Shown here piece by piece: positions 26,327 to 35,566 of a stretch of 54,714 nucleotides of DNA. The stretch comes from Micrococcus lylae NBRC 15355 (GTDB taxonomy: Bacteria > Actinomycetota > Actinomycetes > Actinomycetales > Micrococcaceae). The notes under the pieces were generated by a model. That model did not search any database. It was not told where the DNA came from and was given only the letters and a program-made list of their open reading frames with translations. The DNA lies in the NCBI RefSeq assembly GCF_001570885.1, contig NZ_BCSN01000014.1:1-54714 (forward strand), read 5' to 3'. A program made the position numbers and the translations under genes. The first letter of the stretch is position 1, and each line of letters opens with the position of its first letter.

Positions 26327-29259
26327 CGCAGCCTCGGAGAAGGGGCGCGGCGGGACGTGAATCCCCGGGAGAAGCGTCTCGCCGCACCGCTCCCGCCTGG
26401 CCGGCTCTGCCGAGCGTTCGCATGCTCCGGCTGGTGGCCGGTGCCCTTGCCCTGACACTTGTCGTGGGCCTCACCGTCCAGGCGCAGGCCACACAGCGGC
26501 TCCGGGACCTTGTCGATCGCAGCTGGCGCGGTACCTACGACCTCGTCGTCTCCGCCCCCGGTGCCGCCCCGAGCTCTGAAGCGCTCTCCGCTCCGCTGGA
26601 CACGGCCGCGTGGACGAGCTCGGCCGACCGCCTCAGCACCGCCGACCTCGACCGCATCCGCGCGGTGTCCGGCGTCGAGGTCGCCGCCCCGCTCGGCGAC
26701 CTCGGCGTGCGCAGCGTGGCCAACCAGGATGCCGTGATGATCGGGTACCCAGCGGACGGCAGCGTGGAGGGTCCCCGCGCGTTCGACCTGGAGGCCCGTG
26801 TCCACACCGACGACGGCCTCGGCCGCCGTCCCGTGCTCGGTATGGACACCACGCTCATCGGTTATTTCTCCGACGATGGCCCGATCGAGGACGCCCGGCC
26901 GCTGCTGGAGGACCAGGCTGTCTGCGATCCAGCTCCTCCTGAGCCCGGCCCCTGCACGGACGTCGAACTCCCCACGCTCGCCCTCGGACCCCGCGGACGC
27001 ACACCCGAGCCTGCGCAGCGTGAGGTCCCCGCCGGAACCTACTGGGCCGCCCCGTGGGCGGAACCCGACCCGCAGGGCAACCGGATGGTGGTGGTGGACG
27101 CCGCGGCGGAGGCGACGTTGCTGGACCTCGGCGGCAACACGGCCGCCGCGGACGCGTTCCGTGTGCTCGCCCAGTCCTCGCCTGCCGGGTCGCTCTCCGC
27201 AGTGGTCGACCGTCTCTCGGGCGCAGCAACCGAGGAGGCACGTGCGCTCGTCGAGGCGAAGGACCGGCTCCCCGCCCACCTGCAGATCCTCGCGGACACC
27301 ACCGGTCGCTCCGCGGAGTCCCTGAGCGCGGTCCCCATGCTCGCCACGAGCGTCGGCTCGGCGCCCTTGTCCCTGGAGGTGCGCGCCAAGCCCTACCGCG
27401 AACCGGCCACCCGCCTGCGCATCGAGCAGGCTCCGGTGGACCCACGGGACCCCACCGGTCCGCGCGGCATGCTCGGCCTGCCCACCTGGGAGCTGCCCAC
27501 GGGCGGTCTGGCGACGCAGGAGGACGTCTCCACCTCCGACGTCTCGGGGCGGTTCGGCGGCCTCGGCCTCGGGGTCACCGTCATCCCCGTGCCCGGGCTG
27601 ACCACGGGCCAGGACCCGGTCCTGAGCTATGACTCACCTCGTCTGTCTCTGGTACAGGAGACGCGCACCCTCACCCGGCCGACGACGGCGGACGGGAACC
27701 TGGCCGAGGCCGCCGGCGTGGAGACCGCCTCTGGGACGCTCCCCGGCCGGCCCGAGGTCGCCGTCGCCCGGGCCCTGCCGGCGTCCACGTCCCGCGAGTC
27801 CGCCTACTACGCGGCCACCGACGACGGGCGTCGCTTCGGCACGGGCGACGCCCCGCTGCTGGTCAGCGTGGGCACCCTCGTCCCCGAACCGGACACGGAC
27901 CTGGCGGGGATCGCCCCGCTGCTCACGGATGTGGAGCTGCCCACGACCCTCGTCGCGGACCCGGACGGCACCCCGCGCGAGGTGCGTCTGCAGCCTGCCT
28001 CCACCGGCTTCGGCCTGGCCAACCAGATGCCCGCCGCCTATGTCGACGCGGCCTCGGCCGCCACCCTCGGGCTGGAACGGCCCTTCAGCACCGTGCGGGT
28101 CCGGGTGGCCGATGTGGGGGAGGACCTCACACCGGAGAACCTCGCCACGATCGACGCAGTGGCCCAGCAGCTGAAGGACGCCGGATTCGCGGTGACCACC
28201 GTGGCCGCCTCCAGCCTCTCGCCCCGGCAATTCCAGGTGGTGTCCTACCGGTTCGACTCCACCGACGGCGAAGCCCACACCGGCCCGCTGGGCACCGTGC
28301 GCCAGCTCGGCCCGGAGCTGGCCGCCTCCCAGCGGGTCTCGGCGGCGGTCGGGTCCGCGGGGACCGCGCAGGCCATGACGGTGACCGCGCTGCTGACCGG
28401 CCTGGCAGGCCTGTGCATCCTGGCGGCGGCCCGGCCGCGACGCCGTCGGGCCGGTGTGCTGGCTCTCCAGGGCTGGACGCGCGGGGCCACGGTGAGACGC
28501 CACCTGAAGGAGGATGCTCCTACGCTCATGGTGCTCGCCCTCACCCTCGCCGCGCTCACCGCGGCCGGGGCCACGACCGCACGCATCGGGGTCGAACCCC
28601 CGCTGGTGGCCGTGGGCCTCGGGGCGACGGCGGTGCTCGCCGCCGCCATCGTGACCACGGCGGTGACCGCCGCCCGTCCCACGACCGCCGACACCCGGGA
28701 GCACGCCACCCGGTCGACGGGTCCGGCCCGGCCGGCCCGCACGGCAGCCGCGCTGCTGACCCGGTGGACAGCCCGCACATGGCCGCGCCTGCTCACCGGC
28801 GCCGCCTACCGGGCGGCCGTCGCGGTGGGGGCGGGGCTGCTGGTCGCCGTCGTCCTGCAGGCCCGCCGCGAGGCTGGCACCTCCCTGCTGGCCGGGGCCG
28901 CCGTGGCGCAGGACCTGCCGTTCCGGCTGGCGTTGGGGGCGCTGGCCGCCGTCGTGGGGATGATCCTGCTGGTGCAGCTGCATCGCGTGGAGGGGGACAC
29001 CGTCCGTGCTGAGGCTATCGTGCTGCTGCTGGCGGGCTGGTCCCGGGCCAAGCTGATGGTCAGGCACCTGCCCACTCTGGCCGTCGAGGCGGCCGTGGCA
29101 GGCCTGGTGGCAGGGCTCGTGCTGGTTCTGCTCACCCCGGCGGTGGACCTGCCGCCGGTGGTGGGAGCGGCCGGTCTCGGACTGCTCCTCACCCTCCTGA
29201 TCACCCTGTTCACCCGGCGAGCCCAGCTCGCCCGTGCCTGGAAGGGGCAGCCCGCATGA
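26323..29259 (+). CDS. FtsX/MacB-type ABC transporter permease
   Basis: The product has 978 residues. One hydrophobic helix lies at about 34-52 (LRLVAGALALTLVVGL). A very large extracytoplasmic region follows, to about residue 680. Six or more hydrophobic helices then lie in two groups (about 685-705, 735-790, 835-860, 880-905 and 925-970). This general layout fits FtsX-like permeases, which work on lipoproteins, peptides and antibiotics by mechanotransmission and do not form a simple channel. The start overlaps the lipoprotein stop and the end overlaps the ATPase start (ATGA both times), a three-gene unit. The N-terminal 30 residues are basic and cytoplasmic. Substrate unknown; the neighbouring secreted protein is the obvious candidate (inference). 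Confidence 0.8.
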   Translation: MTQPRRRGAAGRESPGEASRRTAPAWPALPSVRMLRLVAGALALTLVVGLTVQAQATQRLRDLVDRSWRGTYDLVVSAPGAAPSSEALSAPLDTAAWTSSADRLSTADLDRIRAVSGVEVAAPLGDLGVRSVANQDAVMIGYPADGSVEGPRAFDLEARVHTDDGLGRRPVLGMDTTLIGYFSDDGPIEDARPLLEDQAVCDPAPPEPGPCTDVELPTLALGPRGRTPEPAQREVPAGTYWAAPWAEPDPQGNRMVVVDAAAEATLLDLGGNTAAADAFRVLAQSSPAGSLSAVVDRLSGAATEEARALVEAKDRLPAHLQILADTTGRSAESLSAVPMLATSVGSAPLSLEVRAKPYREPATRLRIEQAPVDPRDPTGPRGMLGLPTWELPTGGLATQEDVSTSDVSGRFGGLGLGVTVIPVPGLTTGQDPVLSYDSPRLSLVQETRTLTRPTTADGNLAEAAGVETASGTLPGRPEVAVARALPASTSRESAYYAATDDGRRFGTGDAPLLVSVGTLVPEPDTDLAGIAPLLTDVELPTTLVADPDGTPREVRLQPASTGFGLANQMPAAYVDAASAATLGLERPFSTVRVRVADVGEDLTPENLATIDAVAQQLKDAGFAVTTVAASSLSPRQFQVVSYRFDSTDGEAHTGPLGTVRQLGPELAASQRVSAAVGSAGTAQAMTVTALLTGLAGLCILAAARPRRRRAGVLALQGWTRGATVRRHLKEDAPTLMVLALTLAALTAAGATTARIGVEPPLVAVGLGATAVLAAAIVTTAVTAARPTTADTREHATRSTGPARPARTAAALLTRWTARTWPRLLTGAAYRAAVAVGAGLLVAVVLQARREAGTSLLAGAAVAQDLPFRLALGALAAVVGMILLVQLHRVEGDTVRAEAIVLLLAGWSRAKLMVRHLPTLAVEAAVAGLVAGLVLVLLTPAVDLPPVVGAAGLGLLLTLLITLFTRRAQLARAWKGQPA

Positions 29260-29951
29260 CCGCGATCGCGCCCGTTCTCACCCTCGACCGCGTGCAGGTC
29301 GGGTACCGCAGTCCGGACGGCGGCACCCGCGTGCTCATCGAGGGGTTGGATCTCTCGCTCCACCCCGGGGAGATCGTGGGGCTGTGGGGGCGTTCGGGCA
29401 CCGGGAAGTCCTCCCTCATCCGCCATCTTGCCGGGCTGACGATCCCGTTGGCGGGCCGGATCCGCTACCGCAGTCCCGACGGCGGGCTGGACGGGGACCT
29501 CGGCGGGTTCGCCGCGGAGGCCCTGGCACGGTACCGGCGTGAACACCTGGGGTACGTGGACCAGTCCTGCGAGCTGATCGGGGAGTTGTCCGCGCTGGAC
29601 AACGCGGCCATCTGGGTCCACGGCGGGCCTGTCGCCGGCTCGCCCCGGGACGCACTGGACACGGTCCGGACCCAGCTGGAACGCCTTGGCCTGGGGCACC
29701 GGCTCGGCGCACCCGCCTCCCGGCTCTCCGGCGGCGAAGCCCAGCGGGTGGCGATCGTTCGGGCACTGGCCAAGCACCCGCACCTGGTCGTGGCCGATGA
29801 ACCCACCGGGCACCTCGACGCCACCACGGCCCGCGAGGTCATCGCCCTGCTGCGCGAGCACGCGCAGGCTGGGTCCGCGATCCTCGTGGCCAGCCACGAC
29901 CCGCTCGTCCACGCTACGGTGGACCGGGCCGTCCGGGTCGGTGAGGACTGA
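29256..29951 (+). CDS. ABC transporter ATP-binding protein (LolD/MacB type)
   Basis: The product has 231 residues. Walker A is GRSGTGKSS, the Q-loop is YVDQSCELIG, the signature is LSGGEAQRVAIVRAL, Walker B is LVVADEPTGHLD, and the switch His is in VASHDPLVH. ADEPTGHLD and the short length are typical of the LolD/MacB/FtsE class that pairs with FtsX-like permeases. The ATG overlaps the permease stop. It closes the operon and converges on the S4-protein gene, only 7 bp between the two stops. Confidence 0.9.
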   Translation: MTAIAPVLTLDRVQVGYRSPDGGTRVLIEGLDLSLHPGEIVGLWGRSGTGKSSLIRHLAGLTIPLAGRIRYRSPDGGLDGDLGGFAAEALARYRREHLGYVDQSCELIGELSALDNAAIWVHGGPVAGSPRDALDTVRTQLERLGLGHRLGAPASRLSGGEAQRVAIVRALAKHPHLVVADEPTGHLDATTAREVIALLREHAQAGSAILVASHDPLVHATVDRAVRVGED

Positions 29952-29958
29952 CTCGCCC

Positions 29959-30321
29959 TCAGCGCCGGCCCCGCAGCCGGTCGATCTCGCGGCGCTCCTT
30001 CTTGGTGGGCCGCCCGGCGCCGCGCTCGCGCACGGGCACGGCGAGCAGCTCGCGGGGGATCGGCGGTGGCGAGTGGTCGATGTACTGCCGCTGCGCCACC
30101 GGGGCGCCCACGCGCTTGGAGATCAGCCCGGTGACCTGCAGGATGCGCTCGCGGTGGTCTTTGCGCAGGCGCACCGTGTCCCCGACCGCCAGGGTGTGCG
30201 CCGCCTTGACGGGCTCCCCATTGACGCGCACGTGTCCGCCCCGCACCGCAGCGGTGGCGGCCGAGCGGGTCTTGTACATGCGGACCGCCCACAGCCAGGC
30301 GTCCAGACGGACGGCGCTCAC
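29959..30321 (-). CDS. S4-domain RNA-binding protein (Hsp15/RqcP-like)
   Basis: The product has 120 residues from GTG 30321. The S4 domain covers residues 4-60: RLDAWLWAVRMYKTRSAA, then GGHVRVNGEPVKAAHTLAVGD. This is the Hsp15/YlmH-type fold used in ribosome rescue and quality control. A basic tail (GRPTKKERREIDRLRGRR) likely binds rRNA or tRNA. It starts 3 bp after hisD stops, on the same strand, so the two are co-transcribed though unrelated in function. Confidence 0.85.
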   Translation of the reverse strand: MSAVRLDAWLWAVRMYKTRSAATAAVRGGHVRVNGEPVKAAHTLAVGDTVRLRKDHRERILQVTGLISKRVGAPVAQRQYIDHSPPPIPRELLAVPVRERGAGRPTKKERREIDRLRGRR

Positions 30322-30324
30322 CAG

Positions 30325-31638
30325 TCAGCTCCGGCGGATCCGCATGGCGGCGCCGTGGCCCTCCAGGCCCTCGTCATGGGCCAGGGCGCTGACACCGTCG
30401 ATCAGCTCCTCCAGGCCCTGCGCGTCGTAGCGGATGAGCTGCTGCAGACGCAGGAACGTCACGGTGTTCAGACCGGAGGAGAAACGAGCGGTGCCGGAGG
30501 TCGGCAGCACGTGGTTGGACCCGGCGGAGTAGTCGCCCAGCGGCACCGGGGTGTGCGGGCCCACGAAGATCGCGCCGGCATGGGTGACCCGGCGGGCCAC
30601 CTGCTCCGGGTTGCGGGTGTGCACCTCCAGGTGCTCGGCGGCGTAGGCGTCCGCCACCTGCACCGCATGGTCCATGTCCCGCACCAGCAGGACGCCGGAC
30701 TGCGGGCCGGTCAGGGCGGTGCGGATCTGCTCGGCCAGCGGTAGCCGCGGGGCCTGGCGCTCCACCTCCGCCAGCACGTCCCGGACGAGCTCCTCGGAGT
30801 CCGTGATGAGCACCGAGGCGGCCAGCGGGTCATGCTCGGACTGGCTGATCAGGTCCGCGGCCACCCATGCGGCCTGCGCCGTGCCGTCGGCGATCACCGC
30901 GATCTCGGACGGGCCGGCCTCGGCATCCACGCCGATCCTGCCCAGCAGCGCACGCTTGGCCGCGGCCACATAGACGTTGCCCGGACCCGTGACCATGGCG
31001 ACGGGCGCGCAGACCTGCGTGCCGTCGTCGTCCTTCACACCCAGGGCGAGCATCGCGACGGCCTGGGCCCCGCCGGCGGCGTAGACCTCGTCCACGCCCA
31101 GCAGGGCGCAGGCGGCCAGGACGGTGGGGTGCGGCAGGCCGCCGTGCTCGCGCTGCGGCGGGGAGGCCACGGCCAGGCCCTGCACACCGGCGGCCTGCGC
31201 CGGCACCACGTTCATCACCACCGACGACGGGTAGACGGCCCGGCCTCCGGGCACGTAGAGCCCCACGCGGTCCACCGGCACCCAGCGGTTCTCCACGATC
31301 GCGCCGTCGGCCAGCTCGACCTCCGTGCCGGAGGGCACCTGCGCGGCGTGGACCTTCCGGGCGCGGCGGATGGACTCCTCCAGAGCGGCGCGGACCTCCG
31401 GGGCCAGGGTCTGGAGGGCCTGCTCGATCGCCTCGGCCGGCACGCGCAGGGCTGGGGCACGCACGCCGTCGAAGCGCTCGCCGAGCTCCAGCACGGCCGA
31501 GGCCCCGCCGGTCCGGACCTGCTCGATGATCGGCAGGACCGCGGAGACGGTCGAGGACACGTCCACCTCGGCGCGGGGCACCACGGCGTCCAGGGCAGTG
31601 TCCGCGGCGGCGTCGCGCAGGTCGGTGACGGAGAGCAT
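30325..31638 (-). CDS. hisD: histidinol dehydrogenase
   Basis: The product has 437 residues, the normal length. It oxidises L-histidinol to L-histidine with two NAD+, the last step of histidine synthesis. Family motifs are AGGAQAVAMLALG, VTGPGNVYVAAAKR, SEIAVIADG, the zinc-binding SEHDP, and AEHLEVHTRN. GGAGGTT 5 nt upstream fixes ATG 31638. No other his genes are in view downstream; the S4 gene follows. The divergent MscS gene starts 143 bp away. Confidence 0.95.
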   Translation of the reverse strand: MLSVTDLRDAAADTALDAVVPRAEVDVSSTVSAVLPIIEQVRTGGASAVLELGERFDGVRAPALRVPAEAIEQALQTLAPEVRAALEESIRRARKVHAAQVPSGTEVELADGAIVENRWVPVDRVGLYVPGGRAVYPSSVVMNVVPAQAAGVQGLAVASPPQREHGGLPHPTVLAACALLGVDEVYAAGGAQAVAMLALGVKDDDGTQVCAPVAMVTGPGNVYVAAAKRALLGRIGVDAEAGPSEIAVIADGTAQAAWVAADLISQSEHDPLAASVLITDSEELVRDVLAEVERQAPRLPLAEQIRTALTGPQSGVLLVRDMDHAVQVADAYAAEHLEVHTRNPEQVARRVTHAGAIFVGPHTPVPLGDYSAGSNHVLPTSGTARFSSGLNTVTFLRLQQLIRYDAQGLEELIDGVSALAHDEGLEGHGAAMRIRRS

Positions 31639-31781
31639 CGGTGAACCTCCAGGCTGGTCGGTCTCGTCCGGCCGGCCGATCGGCTGGAAGCCCTCGCTCC
31701 CCGCGGTGCCGGCCACCGGTGTCCAGCCTCCATTCTGCGCTCTCCCGTGAACCGTCCGGGGCCAGGTGTCAGACTGGTGAC

Positions 31782-33526
31782 ATGCCTGTAGCCGCCGCGC
31801 CGATGCCCCTGTTCCTCTCCGGCCTGTTCTCCGCGACACAGCAGGAAGGCGTGCCGGAGGAGGTGCAGCAGGGCGCCGACGCCACCGTCCGCGTCCTCGG
31901 GCTGGAGCTGGCCACGCTGCTCGGTGTGTGCGGGGCCTTCGTGCTCGGCTGGGCGCTCGTCTTCCTCGGCTTCCTGGTGGTCCAGGCCGTGCTGTTCAAG
32001 AGGCGGGCACTGGCCGGGCGTCTGCGCCGGCTGCGGCACCCGCTGGGCTGGCGCTCGGCTTCAGCATGTCCCGCGTGGCCCTGGTGACCATGGCGAAGGC
32101 CCCGGCACGGGAGGCGGCGTGGTTCCCCTTCGTGTCCTTCCTGCTGCTCGCCGCCTTCGTCGGCTGCCTGGCCTGGGCCGCCGTCCGCGCGGTGAACGTG
32201 GTGGAGGAGCAGGTCCTGGACCGCTACCGCGAGGCCGGTGTCAACGACCGCCGCGAGCGCAAGGTCCGGACCCAGACCGTGCTCATCCGGCGCATCCTGC
32301 AGGCGGTGATCGTGGTGGTGGCCGTGGCCGTCGTCCTGCTGACCATCCCGGCGGTCCGCTCGCTCGGTGCCGGCCTGCTGGCCTCGGCCGGCCTCATCTC
32401 CGTGATCGCAGCCCTGGCGGTGCAGTCCACCCTGACGAACGTGTTCGCCGGCGTGCAGCTGGCCTTCACCGACTCGGTGCGTGTGGGGGACGTGGTCACC
32501 ATGGACACCACCTTCGGCACCGTGGAGGACATCACCCTGTCCAACGTGGTCCTCAAGCTCTGGGACGGCCGACGCATGGTCTATCCCTCCAGCCAGTTCA
32601 CCACCCAGCCGTTCGAGAACTGGACCCGCGTGGGCTCGGCCGTCTCCGGCACCGTGGAGATGGACGTGGACTGGCGGGTGCCCATGGAGGACCTGCGTGA
32701 GCGCCTCAAGGAGCTGCTCGCCTCCACCGACCTCTGGGACGGCCGCGAGGCCTCCATGCAGGTCACGGATGCCGTCGGCGGCATGGTCCGCATCCGCGCC
32801 GTGGTCTCCGCCCGCACCTCCGGCGACCTCTGGGACCTGCGCTGCCTGGTCCGCGAGGACCTGGTGAACTTCATCCGCCACGACCACCCGGAGGCCATCC
32901 ACGCCCAGCGCCTCAGTGCGCTCGAGACCCCGTTCCGCCCGGGCGGTCTGACCGACGACGACGGCACCGCCTCCGCTTCGGGCCTCCCCTCGTGTGCGGG
33001 GTCGGCTCCGGCCTCGTCCGGAGCGGCTCCGGAGGGTGGCTCGCCTGCTTCCGAGGAGCGGGGAGGCGCAGGCAGGGCCTGTGCAGGCAGGGCTGGCACC
33101 GGCGCAGAGGAGGCCGGTGCGGTTGAGAGGGGCGCCGGGCAGAGGAAGGCCGGTGCGAAGGACGCCGGAGGCGACGTCGCGGCGGCACCGGCCGACCGTG
33201 AGGGGTTCCACCCGCCGACGGCGCGCCTGCCGCGCGTGGACGGGGACACGCGCCCGCAGATCGGCGCGCAACCGACCGCACCGCTGGCCCGCGTGGGCGA
33301 GGACACCTCCATGTACACCGGCTCCATCACCGCGGTGGAGCGCAACCGCGAGTTCGCCGGCCCCGGCGAGGACGCCTACGCCGAGCGCATGGCCAAGGTC
33401 CGCGCCGAGCGTGAGGAGGAGAGCCGCGGCGCCGAGCGGGAACAGGAGCGCCGCAGCGCCGGGCGTGAGGAGGCCGGACGGGACGACGAGGGCGTGCAGC
33501 GCGCGAAGCCCGAGGCCGACGACTGA
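31782..33526 (+). pseudogene. MscS-family mechanosensitive channel gene with an apparent frameshift
   Basis: The first frame, from ATG 31782, encodes an N-terminal hydrophobic helix (LELATLLGVCGAFVLGWALV) and runs out of frame to a stop at 32085-32087. The channel continues in another frame from about 32048: SFLLLAAFVGCLAWAAVRAV, then the pore helix and beta domain ALAVQSTLTNVFAGVQLAF, RVGDVV and GTVEDI. Adding one G to the GGG at 32045-32047 would join the two frames as L-G-L-A-L-G-F. The C-terminal 180 residues are charged low complexity. Both halves keep normal high-GC codon use, so the lesion is recent or a base-call error. Confidence 0.8.
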
Positions 33527-33595
33527 GCGCAGGCCGGACGCGCCGACGCATCACCCCGACCAACACCCGCCCTGCCCCGTGCCCCCACGCGTCTT

Positions 33596-33646
33596 GGGGA
33601 TAAGACACGGTCACATTTCGCGATCTCAACACCGTGTTGTATCCCC
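33596..33646. terminator. imperfect 16-bp inverted repeat between convergent genes
   Basis: GGGGATAAGACACGGT faces ACCGTGTTGTATCCCC around a 19-base loop, with two non-Watson-Crick positions. It sits between the MscS gene stop (33526) and the universal stress protein stop (33670). The 3' part also contains the small palindrome CAACACCGTGTTG. Confidence 0.6.
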
Positions 33647-33669
33647 GAAACGGTAGGGGGAGCTGTGTC

Positions 33670-34320
33670 TCAGCGGTCCTCGGGGCGGGGGAGCTCCTCG
33701 CCCACCGGCTCGGGCTCGGCCACCGGTTCGGGCTCGAGGGCGTGAGGCGGCTCAGCCGTGTCCTGCCCGAGGGTGTGAGGCGGCTCAGCCGTGTCCTGCC
33801 CGACGGCGTCCTGGTGCCCGGCAGCGTCCTCGCGCTCCACAGGGTGCTGCTCCACGGCTCGGGCGCGGCGAGAGCCGGAGACCGGGACGGTGTCCGCCTT
33901 GGAGGAGACGGCGTCCGGCGTGTGGTCTGCGTACTGCTTCACGCACAGCACCGGCTGGTCCAGCTCGCGGAGGAGCTCGTCTGAGACCGAGCCCATCATG
34001 AACCGGCCCACGGCGCCGCGGCGGCGCAGGCCGATCACCACGATCGACGGCTCGAGCTCGGCGGCGACCTCCTTCATCTCCGCAGCGGTGGAGCGGCCGC
34101 GGGCGTACTGGCGGAACTCGGCGTCCACGCCGCAGCCGTCCAGGACCTGCTGCAGATCACGCTGCTGGGCCTCGTTGAGCAGGTTCGACGAGCGGTGCTC
34201 GCCGCCGGGGCCGGCGTTGACGACCACAATGCGCTCGCCGGTCGTGCGGGCGATGTCGATCGCCTTGTTCAGTGCGGCGCGGGACTCCGCGCGCGGGGCA
34301 TAGCCCACCAGGATGGTCAT
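33670..34320 (-). CDS. universal stress protein with repetitive acidic tail
   Basis: The product has 216 residues. Residues 1-140 form a UspA domain: MTILVGYAPRAESRAALNKA, then the ATP-binding G-2x-G-9x-G-(S/T) pattern in GLRRRGAVGRFMMGS. The tail of about 75 residues is not part of the family. It is low-complexity with an 11-residue duplication (GQDTAEPPHTL/GQDTAEPPHAL) from a 33-bp tandem repeat and ends in PEP-rich acidic sequence. The ATG overlaps the SDR stop as ATGA, so the two are coupled. Confidence 0.85.
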   Translation of the reverse strand: MTILVGYAPRAESRAALNKAIDIARTTGERIVVVNAGPGGEHRSSNLLNEAQQRDLQQVLDGCGVDAEFRQYARGRSTAAEMKEVAAELEPSIVVIGLRRRGAVGRFMMGSVSDELLRELDQPVLCVKQYADHTPDAVSSKADTVPVSGSRRARAVEQHPVEREDAAGHQDAVGQDTAEPPHTLGQDTAEPPHALEPEPVAEPEPVGEELPRPEDR

Positions 34321-35525
34321 GCTTCGGTCCTCTCGGAGTCGGAGTCGGAGTCGGGATCGGAGGTGGAGCGGGTGGCTGCGGAGACCTCCGCGGCCACCCG
34401 GTGGCGGGAGAAACGCTCGACCAGCGTGTCCGGGGCCATCTTCGCGGCCTGGATCAGGGAACGGAAGCGGCGGGACGGCACGCAGGTGGACTGCCCCTGG
34501 GCCAGGGCGGCCAGACCCTCGCGGGCGACCTCGTCCACGGGCATCCAGGCCCAGGACGGGTAGGAGGCGGCGTCGATGCCGGCGCGCTCGTGGAAGCCGG
34601 TGTACACCGGTCCGGGGCAGAGGGCGGTGACGTGCACACCCTCGGAGCGGTAGCGGATGTTCGCCCAGCGGGCGAAGGCCACGGCCCAGGACTTCGCGGC
34701 CCCGTAGGTGCCGTCCGGGATGAGGCCGGCCACCGAGGCCACCAGCAGGATGCGTCCGCCGCCGCGCGCCAGGAACGCGCGCAGCGCCGCCTGGGACAGG
34801 GCCAGCGGGGCCTGGACGTGGAGGAAGGCCTGGTCGAACTCCTGACGGCGGGTGGTCTCGTGGACCTCCGGGCCCACGCCGGTCCCGGCAGAGTGCACCA
34901 GTCCGGTGATGGGCTCGGCCGGGGACTCCAGGCGTTCGGCGACGGCGTCCAGGCCGGCCTCGGTGAGCAGGTCGGCCTGCAGGGCCTCCACCGGCACGCG
35001 GTAGGCGGCGCGCAGGGACCGGGCGGTCCGTTCCAGGCGGTCTGCGTCCCTACCCACCACCACGAGCCGGTGACCCTGCGCCGCCAGCTGGCGGGCGATC
35101 TCCTCACCGATGCCGGAGGTGGCTCCGGTGACGAGGTACCGCATGGTCGGAACGCCGCCGGGCAGGTCCGTCACAGGGGAGTCCTCCGTCGGCACCTCGC
35201 CGATCGGTCGGACGCGGCGGGCGACGCGCTGGGCCTGTTTCTTCTGTGCGCGCGCCAGCCTGCGTTCGGCCTTGGCGGTGCGCTTGGCCAGGCGGGCGTC
35301 CTTGGCGTCCTGCTTCAGGGCGGCCCGGGACTCGCGGCGTGCCTGCTTCTCAGCGGCCTTCTTGGACGCCTGCTCCTCAGGCGTCAGGTCCGTGGCGTCC
35401 CCGGGGTCCCCGCCCTCGGCGAGGCCAGGCGTGGGCGAGGGGGAGGAGGAGGTGAGGGAGCCGCCGTCGGGAAGGTCCGCGGCGCGCCCCGGCGCACGGC
35501 GACGGCGTGGGGAAGAGGAGGCCAT
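34317..35525 (-). CDS. short-chain dehydrogenase/reductase with basic N-terminal extension
   Basis: The product has 402 residues from ATG 35525; TAGACT 6 nt upstream suggests a leaderless mRNA. The SDR core starts near residue 128 (RYLVTGATSGIGEEIA, the NAD(P) motif). The catalytic Ser is in LLVASVAG, and Tyr and Lys are in GTYGAAKSW. The first 127 residues are an Ala/Lys/Arg/Glu coiled-coil-like extension (residues 50-105) after a Pro/Ser-rich start, unusual for the family. An internal ATG at 35144 would give a normal 275-residue SDR, so the extension could be a misplaced start. The substrate is unknown. It overlaps the stress-protein gene. Confidence 0.75.
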   Translation of the reverse strand: MASSSPRRRRAPGRAADLPDGGSLTSSSPSPTPGLAEGGDPGDATDLTPEEQASKKAAEKQARRESRAALKQDAKDARLAKRTAKAERRLARAQKKQAQRVARRVRPIGEVPTEDSPVTDLPGGVPTMRYLVTGATSGIGEEIARQLAAQGHRLVVVGRDADRLERTARSLRAAYRVPVEALQADLLTEAGLDAVAERLESPAEPITGLVHSAGTGVGPEVHETTRRQEFDQAFLHVQAPLALSQAALRAFLARGGGRILLVASVAGLIPDGTYGAAKSWAVAFARWANIRYRSEGVHVTALCPGPVYTGFHERAGIDAASYPSWAWMPVDEVAREGLAALAQGQSTCVPSRRFRSLIQAAKMAPDTLVERFSRHRVAAEVSAATRSTSDPDSDSDSERTEA

Positions 35526-35566
35526 GCCTCCAGTCTAGGGCGAGCCGGGGGCCCGGGACCGTGCGC

